DNA of 64,000 nucleotides from Polytrichum commune (GCA_950295325.1 OX485806.1:55857169-55921168); one strand, 5' to 3'. Shown: positions 1 through 11,351, numbered from the stretch's first letter. The notes: generated from the letters alone by a model not told the origin. Made by a program: numbers and translations.

Positions 1-486
1 AGACAACTCTCAGTTGAGGATGAATGGAAAGGAGTAAGACAACTCCAGATTGACAACATGTGCACTGGAGTTAGACAGCTCCGCATTTAGTGCATTGGAA
101 CTAGACCATTCCAATTGAGAACATGTGCACGTGAGTTAGACAACTCTCGATGAGGTGCACAGGAGTTAGACCACTCCATATTGGAAAGATGAATGTTATT
201 CATTGGAGCTAGACAACTCTCAATGAATAGATAAAGCTAGTTGGAATTAGACAGTTCCAACTAGAAAATTGAATGAATGAATTAGTTGGAATTAGACAGT
301 TCCAACTAGAAAGAAGAATGGATGAATCCAATTGGAATTAGACACTTCCAATTGGAAGAATGGAATTGAGATAAGAGATGAAAGAAGGTTCTAGAAGAAC
401 CAAAGATAGAAGATTCATAGTAGAACTATGAGATAGAGCTATGAATAGAATACTTTTACTATATGTAAATATAGATAGTAAAAGTA
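1..486. repeat. Array of short hairpins with a conserved loop
   Basis: The motif AGAC recurs at 1, 37, 73, 103, 138, 168, 211, 249, 293 and 340, spaced 30-47 bases apart. Almost every copy sits in a small inverted repeat whose arms differ between copies while the loop stays near TTAGACA. Examples are 31-46, 67-82, 95-114, 133-146, 162-177, 198-228, 237-264 (perfect 10-bp arms), 283-308 (9-bp arms) and 327-356 (perfect 11-bp arms). Three more hairpins follow at 387-401, 415-431 (both with loop TAGAA) and 451-486 (12-bp arms). No reading frame runs through. An AATAAA at 611-616 and the retroelement PBS at 1442 suggest the array may lie in an LTR or leader, but no LTR end is visible. Confidence 0.75.
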
Positions 487-503
487 GTACTTCAGCATAA
501 GAG

Positions 504-566
504 GAAGCTCGGGGGAGGAGAGAGGATCTTTTATGTCTCTCTCCTATGGTCGGGTGGTAGAGCTTC
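504..566. repeat. Nested inverted repeat
   Basis: Outer arms GAAGCTC (504-510) and GAGCTTC (560-566) enclose perfect 9-bp inner arms, AGGAGAGAG at 516-524 and CTCTCTCCT at 537-545. It continues the hairpin-rich stretch just upstream. A role in a retroelement RNA leader is inference only. Confidence 0.6.
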
Positions 567-1199
567 TATGACCAAACCATATTTGGTTGTGGTTTGTACT
601 TAGAGAAAGGAATAAAAATTTGTATTTGTTTTAATTCTTTACTTTGAGATTTTGTTGTCAAGAAACCAGTTGAGAGGTTCGTAACAACTATATAGAAATA
701 ATAACATATTAAAATTTTATAATTAATCATAGCTACACTAAGATAAAATGTACATTTTCATTAAAAAATCACTATAAACAACTATGATTGTTCTTAAAAT
801 AGATTGTATTTATGTATAACTAAGACCTACATACATCTAATATGGTTGTGCTAAAATAAACTGAAGTTCATATGATTGTGATTCTGCATTAATGTTGTTG
901 TGTTGGAAAGCTATTATGAGAAGAAAAAAAATCTTTTAAAGAGGGATTAAGACATTGAAATAAAATGATATGTTTCAAGATAATTGATAAGGAAGTGGAA
1001 GACTGATAAAGACATTGTTGCAAATGTGGAGAGAAAAATTTCCTTTCATGGTTAGAGAATGTTCAACAACAACTTAGTATTTATGAAATTAATTGTGACC
1101 TATGTTATATCAGAGAAAAAACTCCAATAATGAAAAACTACACATAGAAGAAAGGAAAAGAAATACTACTTGAAAAGATTACACCAAGAAAATTATCAT
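567..1199. other. AT-rich stretch without recognised content
   Basis: After an AATAAA at 611-616 the sequence is AT-rich, and stops are dense in all frames. No motif, repeat or domain is recognised. It may be LTR or leader of the retroelement whose PBS is at 1442. Confidence 0.4.
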
Positions 1200-1441
1200 C
1201 ACAACGAAGGGACTTTTAATTTAAACTTGATCATCATGATGAATACAAGTAAGACGAGCTTCTAAAAGAAAAACTAAGACATCTATCAATGTAGCAAAAA
1301 AACCATCTTTGAAGCTAAGAGAAAACAACAGCAATCGACAAGGAGATTACGTTATCTAATTGTCTTAATCAGGAGGATGTTTTAAATCACTACAACGTGG
1401 TCAACCCTAAAAACAAATGAAGGTAGTTGAATTCTACATTT
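1200..1441 (+). mobile_element. LTR or leader of unknown retroelement, copy 1
   Basis: The stretch just before the PBS at 1442 is similar to the reverse complement of about 31761-31900. The shared order is an ATTAGGTAG-like segment, then a GATGTT...AAATCACTAC-like segment, then AGGTAGTTGA and CTACATTTTGG. Two diverged copies sharing the same pre-PBS sequence indicate a common LTR end or leader. The LTR start is not visible. Confidence 0.5.
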
Positions 1442-1458
1442 TGGTGACCATGTTGGGA
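1442..1458 (+). other. Primer-binding site, tRNA-Arg-like
   Basis: TGGTGACCATGTTGGGA follows CTACATTT and resembles the class TGGCGACTCCGCTGGGGA used by plant Tat/Ogre-type gypsy elements with tRNA-Arg primers. The better-preserved copy at 31741-31760 reads TGGCGACCATGCTGGGGATC on the minus strand. Assignment to Tat/Ogre is inference. Confidence 0.5.
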
Positions 1459-1499
1459 ACTTCGACTTGATTAAGGAAAAAAAATTAAGATGATTTAGA

Positions 1500-2183
1500 A
1501 GATCAAGAAACGATTTGACTATGAGTGAGTAAGCTAGGCGAGTTGTTGAAGAAGCCTACAGACAACTTCAATGAGGGATCAAAAAAAATAAAATTATATT
1601 GAATATGTTTTGGCCTTAAAAGATTTGGCACACATGGCATCACTAACAACAATACCCAAACATGGGCAAATGCAAGAAAATTTCAAACTCTAATGAAAAT
1701 ATGAATAAACCTTAGAATGAACAAACTTGGAAGTAATTTGAAGAAAATAATATTAGTTTTACTTATAGATCGGAGTTCAAACAAATAATAAAAGAGTTGC
1801 TAGAAGAGTTGCAAGTGTTTTTGATTTTAGATGTGTCAAACAAAGTAAAAAATAATTTGTGGGAGTGCATGCTTGGAACAACATCGCAAACCGGCTACCA
1901 TTACAACCAAAAAAAAGGTTTTTTACAATCTATTCTACAAAATTCATGATAACATTGTATGAATGAAAATGAAAAAATTGGTTCAGATGTACACTGATAT
2001 TGGAAGAGAAATTACGAATGACAACTAAGGAAACCATAGACATGAAATTCATTATAGGATCAAAGAATGTATATGTCATCATTTTATATGTGACAAGGTT
2101 GAGCCTGATATTTTTGATAAAATTGGATTGGATTGAGGACTTCATGCACATATATTAGGCAAGTATTTGGATTGGCCCCAAGC
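1500..2183 (+). pseudogene. Unknown retroelement ORF, copy 1 (truncated)
   Basis: Conceptual translation, with stops, shows the same blocks in the same order as the minus-strand ORF at 30639-31735. They are EEAYRQLQ near 1540, FWP near 1610, a TWxxFEENNISFTYRSEF block at 1730-1785, then TTSQTGYHYNQ near 1890-1915. The sequence is cut at 2184 by the start of the chromovirus 5' LTR, so only the first repeat unit and part of the linker remain. I do not recognise the family. Its place right after a PBS suggests a gag or an extra 5' ORF. Confidence 0.5.
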
Positions 2184-2480
2184 TATAACACTTTAGTATT
2201 GTGACCAAAGTTATTAATGGAGCCATAGTATCACTAGTAATGTGAGCAATGCAATTGAAGAGCCTTAGCCGTAAGGATTGGTGGCGATCCAACTAGTGAG
2301 AATGAACTAGTGGCTACTCCTTTTAACTTAGAAAAATGGCATGGGGGTGAGCACTTTGTATGGAAAAGAGCCATCTTCTTCATGGCTCTATAGTGGAATG
2401 GTCCATGCCATTAGATGTTTTTCCCCTCATGATGTATCTAGAGATAGTTTTTACTAGTTCAAACTAAGATAGTTTGTTAT
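2184..2480 (+). repeat. Chromovirus 5' LTR
   Basis: It aligns with 11367-11610 through GTGAxCAAxGTTATT, CACTAGTA, CTACTCCTTTTAA, AAAATGGCATGGGGGTGAG, CCATCTTCTTCATGGCT and the TAGT...TAGGGTAG-like end. It carries about 70 extra bases (roughly 2245-2315) absent from the 3' LTR. The start has decayed from TG to TA. It ends against the PBS. Confidence 0.7.
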
Positions 2481-2494
2481 ATTGGTACTAGAGT
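2481..2494 (+). other. Primer-binding site, initiator tRNA-Met type
   Basis: ATTGGTACTAGAGT is a decayed form of TTGGTATCAGAGC, the complement of the plant initiator tRNA-Met 3' end. Its position fixes the right edge of the 5' LTR. Confidence 0.6.
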
Positions 2495-2859
2495 TTTCAC
2501 AAATCTCGGTGTAGGTGAGATTCCATTAAAAATCATTTACCATTTTGAACTTTGTAGTGATTGAATTCTCAATCAAAATTTTCTCCATAAAATTACAAAA
2601 TTTAGTGCAAATGCCTAGTGTAAAAATACGTTGATGAACTATAATACTGGATTGCAAATTATGTAGATGAAAGATTGGGTCCTATTTTATGAGAGGTAAA
2701 TCGATAATTTACTCGATATTTAAACTATTGAGCAAATTCTATTTAAAGAAAAATGCTTGCCTTGAAATTACAAAGGGCCTTTACCCAATGCATTATGTTG
2801 ATGCAACCCAAATGTTTAAAGGCTAAGGCATGATCCAAAATTTTATAGTACTCAGACTT

Positions 2860-3720
2860 GTATGGAGCATTATTTGACCGTGGGTCAAATTGTTGAAGAG
2901 GAAAATATCCAAGTTGTTTGGATTTACCTTGAGCTGTACATGGCCCAACATTGGCAAACTTTTGCCAAAAAACTTGAGGTTGCTAGGCAAGATAACCGCA
3001 TGTGAAAGAATTTCCGCCAAACATTGTTTTGGGCTTATACAAATGTCATTCCCGAATAAGTTGCTCAAAATAAGTTATAGACTCTGACACAAAAGGGGTT
3101 AATGGAAGTTTATGCAACCAAATTCCATAAATTTTAAACTTAGAGTTGAGCGTGAGCAAAAATATTTGATTACTTTGTCCATGAATTGAAATTGGAAATA
3201 TGCAAACGAGTTGTTGTTGATCCCTTCAATGAAAGCATCCATTGTGAGGACTTTAAGTGATTGTTTACCTACAAGGTAGCAATGGATGCCACCATTGAGC
3301 AATCATGCTCCAAAGAGATGCAAAAGTCACCCAAATTTAGTGGTCCTATCCACAAGGACAAGGCACATGGCAAGGCCATGAGTTTGTCTAGTGGGATCAA
3401 GCCAAAATTCTAAAAGGAAAATGCACTTTGGCGTGAAGAAAATGTTTCATTTGCGAACAGAAAAGGCTTCAAGCCAAAGACTGCACATGGGAATATAAAC
3501 ATGGTGGAACACGTTTTGAGAAATCCAAGTTCAAAACCAAGAAAGGGTTTTATTCGCCAATAGTCAATTAACGGGCTCCCTATTGGTGAAGAGGAACAAT
3601 GTACTAGTTTTGTTGGTAGCTCTTTGATTTCTTTGATAAGGGTGTAGTTCAATTTTTGGCTATAAACCAAACCTAGGGAAACACTCAGGGAAGACTTAAA
3701 AGGTGACTTGTATATCATCT
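2860..3720 (+). pseudogene. Chromovirus gag remnant
   Basis: The plus-strand translation reads MEHYLTVGQIVEEENIQVVW near 2862, LMEVYATKFHKF near 3100 and FVHELKLEICKRVVVDPFNE near 3175-3230. This last block is a typical plant gypsy gag capsid pattern (retrotransposon gag, YFVxGLxxEI-like). Several in-frame stops and at least one frameshift break it. No intact CCHC knuckle was found before homology fades near 3720. Reading frames on the opposite strand here are chance shadows. Confidence 0.6.
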
Positions 3721-3724
3721 AGGT

Positions 3725-5497
3725 GTCTCAGATAAGTTTTATTAAGGAAATACAAGGTTATTTCACTCTACTTTGGATTCATATTGACAATTGGATTAAG
3801 AATGAGGGTTAAAAGTTTAGAAAACACTGTGTATTAGTACATGTAATTGTGATAGTCTCTCACCTCACTTTAATTACATGGACAATGCTATGGCAATGAG
3901 TTCATCTTGATTGGACCAAGTGCGGTGCACATGCATAGGCACAACTATAATCAATGATCTTGCATGTGTAACCCATTTTTGTTTCGTTACCAAAGCCAAG
4001 GGCACTTTGGTGTTGTCAATGATCATGTATTAATTAATCTTCTTTAAGGTAACTTGAAATGTCCGTGCAGTCATTCTTGTAGGATTTTTAGTTTTCTTTA
4101 ACTAAATATGATTTTAGTTGCAATGTTCAACAATAGTCTCTTACCTGGTCTTGGCCAAGGTAATCATAATTCTCTCAATCACAACCATAGACCATGCCAC
4201 ATATACATTCAATCTAGTCTTGCATGGTTCATTGTTTAATTATTTCTAAATTGCTTGCATTCATATTAACATCTTGCGACTTATTTTTTATCAATTTATT
4301 TGGAATTATTTTTTCAAGACCATCATCTAGGATTTGTACTAATAAATTATTTGATTATTGTTGAATGATGATTTCTCAATTTCAAATTTTTTTTTTTAGT
4401 TCGTTAACATAAAATCACTATTTACCAATATATGGTTAGTCAAATCCTTTCAGTTTCCTCCAACTCGTTTCCCATCCTTTCCAAACAATTGTCTTGCTCA
4501 ATTACCCTTTCGCATTCCCTGAAAGATTAGTACGATTGAAATGCAACTATTCATCGACAAAAAGACAATAATCTTCAACATCAATATATTAGCATGCAAT
4601 TTCATCATGATCTTTGAGGAATCTTCCTTACGATACGTACATCTTACCCCATAATTCAATTCTCACAATAGAGATTACACAATACATTGTAGAATCCAGT
4701 GATATCACCTTGGAACAAATTTAGTTACAAGAAGAATTTGACAATTGCATGTCCGGTTAATAGTTCAATCACTTGCGACCTTATACAAACTATATTTAGG
4801 AAATTGAATTTAAAATGACTTGTACTACAGGTAATGGATAGTATCTGATTTTACAATTAAGAAGTTTTAGCATTTGTTTTCAGTTCAAACCCATGCCAAG
4901 CTAAAACATCCAATGATTTCAGAGTGGCAATAATAATTTTATGACGTGACTCAATCAGACAGTAATTGGACGTACTCTCAACTCCAAGTTTCAACCATTC
5001 AAGAATTATCTATGAAGTCAATAGATTTAACCACGCTCAAATAATCATATCTAATCACCCTTAATGGTACATGGCCTACTTTGGTTTTGCAGTGCAGAAA
5101 CATTCAATTCAACTACGAGACTATGGCCTCACACGCTGGGTCCAATATTTGATAGACTATTATCACTCAAATTCCCTGAATCAGAATTTAATATTAGATT
5201 GTATAAGACTTGGTAATCCCTTTCCTCCAAATTGTAGTTTCAACCACTGATATCCCTTACCAGACTATTGCCTTGACTCACTACAGTTATGCAATCAGAC
5301 TACTTAGGTTGGGATATCAACACATTGACAGCAAAGGTACAATAAGGGAATCACTTCCTGTAAATCAAACAATAACACTGCAATTACAAATGCAACCAAT
5401 TAAATTTTCAGTTGCTATGGATATCCAGTCCAATCCCCTTGGATTCTAATTTCAACTGCAGATTATTACAGACAATCGATAAGCAATACACAAATTT
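3725..5497 (+). repeat. Foreign insert, including a repeat shared with 40.7-40.96 kb
   Basis: This AT-rich stretch separates gag from protease and carries no recognised coding domain. Bases about 3830-4010 match the reverse complement of 40755-40960. Shared features are a TACATG-ATTGTG segment, GAGTTCAT, AAGTGCGGTGCA and CAAAGCCAAGGGCACTTTGG, in the same order. It is therefore a copy of an unnamed dispersed repeat. Its boundaries are not resolved, and the rest of the interval shows nothing I can name. Confidence 0.5.
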
Positions 5498-6437
5498 TGT
5501 CGCGACCCTTGCTAGTTTTTGTTAACTTAGTTGGACCGCCTCCCAACTCTAGCAAGTGTCACGAGCGCTAACCTGCACATCCCACGCACATGCATGGTTA
5601 GCTTCCAATACCGCGGACCTTCAAGCTCATAGCTTGGTCACCAAACCCTCCTACACATGCATTCGGGACTCTCCCTTTAGCAGGTAACCAATGGCTAAGG
5701 TGGACTTCCATCCATGAAAGTCCACTTTTGAGTTGATCATTGTGTTGCCAAAACAACACTACAACTACCCGGAACAAATTGCCAAGTATGCTCTTGAGGG
5801 GTCGGTCGGCTAAGCCGCCTCACCCATATAAGCCTCTAGGACTTTGGGCAAGGCCGCTACCCCACAGTTAAGTATCATTTTGTCTATCTACAAGGGTTGG
5901 GGCCAAGTAGACATTTTCCCTTAGACGTTGGGGCTAAAACCCCCCAGCAGCTTCAGACCACCATAACTTTTACATATGATGTATGATGCTATCAAGAAAC
6001 CACTCTATTGTTAATTACTCTTTGCGTAGATGCCGATGGACCCATTCATGCAAGTATTGAGGAAGTTATGATTATTCAAACCTAGGCAACCCGGGCGCCA
6101 CTCCCAGGTCACTAGTGTTCCAGGGTGTTGTCAGGGACAATGCCCCACTCAAATTGCCATATCTCCTAGCTCTTCCGATTGAGGTGTTCTTGAGCATTTT
6201 AAAATCCCTACGCCATAAGCTACGCATAACTTATGGCCTTACCCTCGTGACTCCTAATCTTTGTGGATGGGAGGCATTCCCAACGGATAGGGCCCTCACC
6301 CACACTAGTGCCACTAGTGCCACACACACTAATTACTTGGGCCTTCTCACCAATGGCGCCACAAGTCCCGGGTGTCATTCCGGGTCCCCCTTGTGCCCAT
6401 GGTGTTGCGGGCACTCCTCATGGAGAGGTGTGCGACA
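5498..6437 (-). mobile_element. Solo LTR, family R1
   Basis: A 940-bp LTR with TGTCGC at the left and GCGACA at the right. Flanks AATTT (5493-5497) and AATTC (6438-6442) form a 5-bp TSD with one change, so it is a solo LTR left by recombination. The strand follows the plus-strand chromovirus at 41.5 kb, whose LTR reads as the reverse complement and is followed by PBS and gag. It lies inside the 2184-11610 chromovirus and is younger than it. Small ORFs across 6115-6492 are LTR sequence, not genes. Confidence 0.85.
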
Positions 6438-7805
6438 AATTCACTCGATTGCTGCAACTTACAAAATGATAATAGATACTAAAAATTTGTAAAATCCAAC
6501 AGTCTCGGCGCGAGTCAAAAATAAGAAATTAGCCACCTCCGCCTCTAAAGGCCTTGCCTTATATAGCATGCCCTACAAATTGCAAATCTCAAACAAAAAT
6601 TATTTACTATCAAGCTATGGCCCTAGATAGCCCTATTTTTTGGTTTCACTAGACTATAGCATGTTCACACTAACTCTAATCCAATATTTTGGTTCCTCTA
6701 AATCACATTTATACTAAATTTCAGAGTTAACCAAAAAATACAAAAATAAATTACTACAAAGGGCCAAAATAAAGGATTTTTTTAATTTTTTGATTTGTAT
6801 ATATCTGGATAAGTAAAGGACATATTTTTGTTCCATGTAAATGCCCGCTTGATATCTTAATGGATTTTCACTCAAAAATCTATGGTAAATATATATATTT
6901 GTGGATTCAACTTCTCTCACGATCAAAAGGTTTTTGTTGGCTTATAGAGAAAATAAAAATTTGCATCCTTTTGATTCAAAAAATTGTTTTTAAATTGAAA
7001 AACACAAAGTGATGTTTGTAAAGAGGGTTTTGAAAGGGTTACAATTGAGACTTGAGTTTCAAGTCTTGAAAAACAACAAATTAAATTGAAATTTCAAGAT
7101 TGTATTGCAAATTTATTATGATGAACCTAAGAAAAATAAGTATATATATATATGTGCAAGTATGGTAAAGTGGACCAAAAAAATGCTCTGGTATATTAAA
7201 ACCATAATTTTTTTGGTCAAAGGCCTAAAAATAGTAGCAAAGAGTTATTTAAATTGGATTTTTTTTTATGATGACCTCTATTGTTGTGTTAAAACTCAAA
7301 TGTAGAATATCAAGTTGAGATCTTCAATACTTAGCATCAAAAGTGATGCTAAAAAACAAATGGTTGAGTTTGGTTTTGGATGTAGATTTCATGACCTTAA
7401 CTATTTTGAAGTTAGAATTTTTTAATATTCCTTGAATTCATTATCTACTTGAGGGCATCACCACAAAACTTTGTAAAAAAACCATCAATTTAATGTAATT
7501 TTATCATATTTTAAACAAATTTTAGACGGTCACTTATTCAATATCACCTACTTGCACGCCATTTGCACCGTCTTCTAAAATAGGTAGACTTTTCTTGGAA
7601 TTCTTTTTGTCATCATAAATTGCTTGGCTTTGTAGATCAAGATGTCTTTTAAATGTCTATGGTTTATTTCTTCACAAAATTCAAAGTTAGTACATAAAAT
7701 TGAATCACTTTCACTTAACACTAGGCAGGGATCAGGAGTTTTCCACTTTACCGTGCTTGCACCCAGACCAAAAGACTTGCAATGCAATTTAATGCTCAAG
7801 TGATA
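6438..7805. other. AT-rich interior, nothing recognised
   Basis: Stop-dense AT-rich sequence with a short TA microsatellite near 7140. No protein or repeat family is recognised. It still lies within the bounds of the older chromovirus, probably as further insert plus decayed gag-PR spacer. Confidence 0.4.
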
Positions 7806-8085
7806 TTGGACATTGTGGCCCTTGATTGTTTTGTCAATTCTAGCTACCTTGACAATTTTGGATTGCAATATGTCAAGGATTCTAATGTTTTGCAATTGGT
7901 AGATGGAGAGGAAGGTCAAGTTGAAGGATATGTCAGATTGCATATCAAATTTGAACAATAATATGGTCACCTAACATGCGTGGTTACAAAACTTAGTGAT
8001 GATTGGTTGAATAAATATAAAGTTCATGTGGATTATGAATCCAAAATCTATGTCATTCAAAAAAACAATCAATTTTTTTTGTTGC
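7806..8085 (+). pseudogene. Chromovirus aspartic protease remnant
   Basis: Frame from 7806: LDIVALDCFVNSSYLDNFGL, then VLQLVDGEEGQVEGYVRLHI, then DDWLNKYKVHVDYESKIYVI. This matches the layout of plant gypsy proteases (catalytic Asp motif, flap, then a DWLxxxxVxIDYxxK segment). The usual D-S/T-G-A motif is changed to D-C-F-V, so the enzyme is dead. One in-frame stop (TAA) lies near 7960. The longer minus-strand ORF at 7575-7970 is a shadow. Confidence 0.55.
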
Positions 8086-8256
8086 AAGCCAATTTTTCAA
8101 TGCATTGGGAATCTAAATCCCCAACAAAATGCTTATTGGCAATGCAGTTTAAGAGGTAAATAAGAAAAAAAATTCATAACCATTTTATCCTTGTCAACTA
8201 AGGTTGATGATGAATGAACTTCGTCCCAATTTGTTGACATAGGGTGCTTAGCTCCA

Positions 8257-9146
8257 CTTTTGAAGATGTTCAAAGATGTTTTTGAACCCTTGCCATGTGG
8301 GGCTATCCCTGGAAAGGGAAATGACTTGAACCATTCCTTTGGAAGAATGTAGTACACCATTTTTTAAACCAATTTACCACCTAAGTCCAAAAGAATTGGA
8401 AGAAGCAAAAATGCAAGTACAACAGTTCTTAAAACATAGTTGGATTGAACCTATTGGGTTGCCCTTATGGAAGTTTAATTTTTTTTGTTTAGAGAAAAAT
8501 GGAACTTTGATAATGGTTGTCAATTACCATGTGTTGAATAAGTAGACAATTACAAATATATATATATAGTTTGTCAATAATTGATGGTTTATTTGATCAA
8601 TTGGCATGTGCTCAAATTGTTTTTGTCTTTTAATTTAGCACAAGATTTTATAAAAATCTAATTTTGGATGAGGATGCCTTTAAGACGGCATTTATTAATT
8701 TTTTTGGCCATTACCAATTTTAAGTTTTAAGCTTTGGATTGACTAATGTACCAATTAACATCATGTCAAAGTGTGATGAAAGTTGAATTTTCCACAAGTA
8801 CTTTGGCAAGTTTGTCTTGATGTACCTTGATGACATATTGGTTTTCATAAAGAATGAAAATGAATATGTTGTCCACATGAGCAAAGTCCTTAAATTTCTT
8901 CGTTAACATCAATTGTATGCAAAGTTGTCTAGATGTCACCTCCCAAAGGATGAACTCCATAATTTGGGTCATGTCATGGGCAAAGATGGGGTTAAAGTTG
9001 ATCCGGCTAAAATTGAAACCATCATGAAATGGAATACCCCTCGTGATGTTGGGAAATTGCATTCATTTTTGGGGTTGTGTAATTATTTCAGATGTTTTAT
9101 TCAAAGATATTCAACCCTTATAGCCCTTCTTACCAATTTAATTTGA
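8257..9146 (+). pseudogene. Chromovirus reverse transcriptase remnant
   Basis: Successive blocks are FKDVFEPLPCGAIPGKGNDL near 8268, YHLSPKELEEAKMQVQQFLK near 8370, the active-site motif YLDD (8823-8834) followed by ILVF, and HNLGHVMGKDGVKVDPAKIE at 8950-9020. Last comes the thumb motif SFLGLCNYFRCFIQ near 9065-9105. The catalytic YLDD is kept, but stops and frameshifts lie between the blocks, especially 8545-8810. Confidence 0.75.
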
Positions 9147-9570
9147 CGTGATTCTAGGTATAATTGGATAGTTGAATGTTAAGAGTCATTTGATAAAGTA
9201 AAATATGCGCTAACACACTTTCCCACTTTTGGTGAATCTTTTAAGGTCATTTGTGATGCCTTCGTTATTGGTATTAGTGCATTTTTTTACAAAAAAGACG
9301 ACCAATAGTTCTTGAAAGTCGAAAGTTATTCTCATGCTCAAAAAAATTATAACACTAGAGAGCAAGAATTTACGGGGGTTGTGCACGCCTTGTACACTCG
9401 GCGTTGTTATTTATAAGGTGGAGATTATATGAAAGTCATAACAAGTATTGTCAAGGCATTAGGCCCTATGGCTAGAGTATTTAAAACAAAACTTTACATA
9501 CATATGGGAATATAGGCCAGGGCGCATTAATATTGCCAATCCTTCAAGTCGTAACCCTCTAGGAGGCAAT
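9147..9570 (+). pseudogene. Chromovirus RNase H remnant
   Basis: Weak RNase H sequence follows RT without a gap: a CDAFVIGISAFF-like stretch near 9253, then YNTREQEF near 9348. It ends with the plant gypsy hallmark EYRPGRINIANPSSRNP near 9508-9560. Several stops interrupt it. Confidence 0.6.
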
Positions 9571-9899
9571 ACTTATGTTGATGTTTTGAGCCATATCTCT
9601 TTAGGATGTAGAGATATTAGAGTAAGAGTCTTACTGGCTATGAATTGTTCTATGCTAAGCTCTAGAGAGATGGTTGTAGACATCTCAAATAGGCTCCCAG
9701 AGTGTTGACAAATGAAATGTGTAGTGAGCCTGAGTGTGTTAATAAATAGTGGGTTGTTAAGGAGCAATCATTTTTTCAATCCATTGTTCTAGGATACACT
9801 CACGATTCATGATTTATGGATTTGAATAATTTTTCGTAATTGATTTTCAAGGATGGCCTTTGGTGGCACCGCGATGCAATTGTGGTACCAACTGTGGTA

Positions 9900-10720
9900 G
9901 TTGGTGAATGTAATTTGGGATTTTAAAAATAGTATATACTCCATGAACACCACGATTTGTTGTACAGTGTTCATATGGATATTTTTAATATGCTCAAAAA
10001 GATTCAAACTCATTTAAGGTGGCCAAAAATAAGGGATGATGTTCAAAATTATGTAATATCTTGCAATGTTTGCCAACGTAATAAAACCCATACTATACAA
10101 CAAGGTGGATTGTTACAACCCATAGAAATCCTTGAGAGGAAATAAGAATGTGTAAGCATGGACTTTATTGTTGGACTTGTGTCCACTAAGCATGAGCCTG
10201 ATGCAATTTCTGTCTATGTCCAAAATGGCTCAGTTTATGGTGACTACCACAACTATGACCACCAAGGAGACGACAAGATTATTTAAATGTCATGTCCATA
10301 AGTTACATGATATTCCCTTTAAAAAAATCAATGATAGAGATGCGAGATTGACGGGTAGATTTTGGCAAGAGTTGCACTACTTGTTAAGCACTCAATTGGC
10401 CATGTCTACATTTTCTCATCGTCAAACCGATGATCAGACATAGAGGTTAAATAAAGTCCTTGAGGATATGCTTAGGCATTATGCGAGTCCTTTCCAAGAT
10501 GATTGGGATGAGTAGTTGTCGATGATTGAATTTGCCTACTTGTGGCAAAAATCCATTGTAACTACACCTTTTCTTTTAAGTTATGGTTAGCATCTTTGAA
10601 CACATGTGAATAGAAGGATCAACGAGTCTCAAGTCCCGATTGCAAAAGATTTTGCTTTGGCCATGATTAATGTTATTAGTGAAACTAAGAAACATTTGTT
10701 GGTTTTACAACAAAGACAAG
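9900..10720 (+). pseudogene. Chromovirus integrase remnant
   Basis: An HHCC zinc-binding region is visible: EHHDLLYSVHMD near 9942, then LRWPKIRDDVQNYVISCNVC ending near 10076. The core follows with DRDARLTGRFWQELHYLL near 10335-10390 and FSHRQTDDQT up to 10440. The next codon, 10441-10443, is TAG where the catalytic Glu normally stands (DGQTE), so one substitution removed the third acidic residue. A later stretch, DMLRHYASPFQDDWDE, fits the core end. Frameshifts occur near 10145-10160. Confidence 0.7.
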
Positions 10721-10779
10721 TTTTTTGTTGACACCAAACGACATGATGTATCGTATGAGGTGGAAATTGAGGTGCTTCT

Positions 10780-11135
10780 TAGTATTTCCAAGATTAAGTT
10801 GAAAGCCCCATGTGCGAGGAAATTACTTCCTTGATGGATTGGCCCATTTGTTATTGTTAAGAAAATATATGTCGTGGCATACCGTTTGAAATTGCTAGAG
10901 ACCATGGGAATTGATAATGTTTTCCACGCCTTTTTGTTGAAGCCTTACAAAACTAATGGCAAGATAAAGCCTCCGCCACCGCTAGTCATAGAAAATCATG
11001 ATATATTATATGGAGTGGAACTTGTTTTACAACATGAGGTTAGAGGGAGTCGTTCACGTCCTGTTAATATCACCTCATCAAATGGCTCGGTTATGGGTTT
11101 AAGCATAAATCTTGGGAGCTTGAATTTAATTTGAA
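10780..11135 (+). pseudogene. Chromovirus C-terminal region with chromodomain
   Basis: VFHAFLLKPYK near 10918 marks the GPY/F-like C-terminal part. After one frameshift near 11070 a chromodomain is readable: HEVRGSRSRPVN, then HLIKWLGYGFKHKSWELE at 11071-11124. The YLIKWxGYxxxxxSWEPE signature identifies a chromovirus, in which the domain is thought to guide integration to marked chromatin. A few residues of tail follow before the PPT. Confidence 0.7.
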
Positions 11136-11351
11136 TTTTGAAGTACTAAAAACATATTGGGATTATGTGGTCTGCGCTACCAAGAGACTATCATGTCACG
11201 GTGTTGGACGTGAAAGTTTATATGATATTTTGCATAAAAACAAGAGGCCAAAAAATCTTAGGTTGTAAATTTCTTTACATTAGATCTTTGAACAAGTTGT
11301 ACTTAGGTTATTGATGGATTTTACCTGTGTGTTGAGCAAAGACGCTCAAAT

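Noticed and set aside
6115-6492. 125-residue open frame
   Set aside because: It lies within a solo R1 LTR; the same frames recur in other R1 copies with different stops, so it is noncoding LTR sequence.
7575-7970. 131-residue minus-strand ORF
   Set aside because: The plus strand here encodes a recognisable gypsy protease in line with RT downstream; this frame is the shadow.
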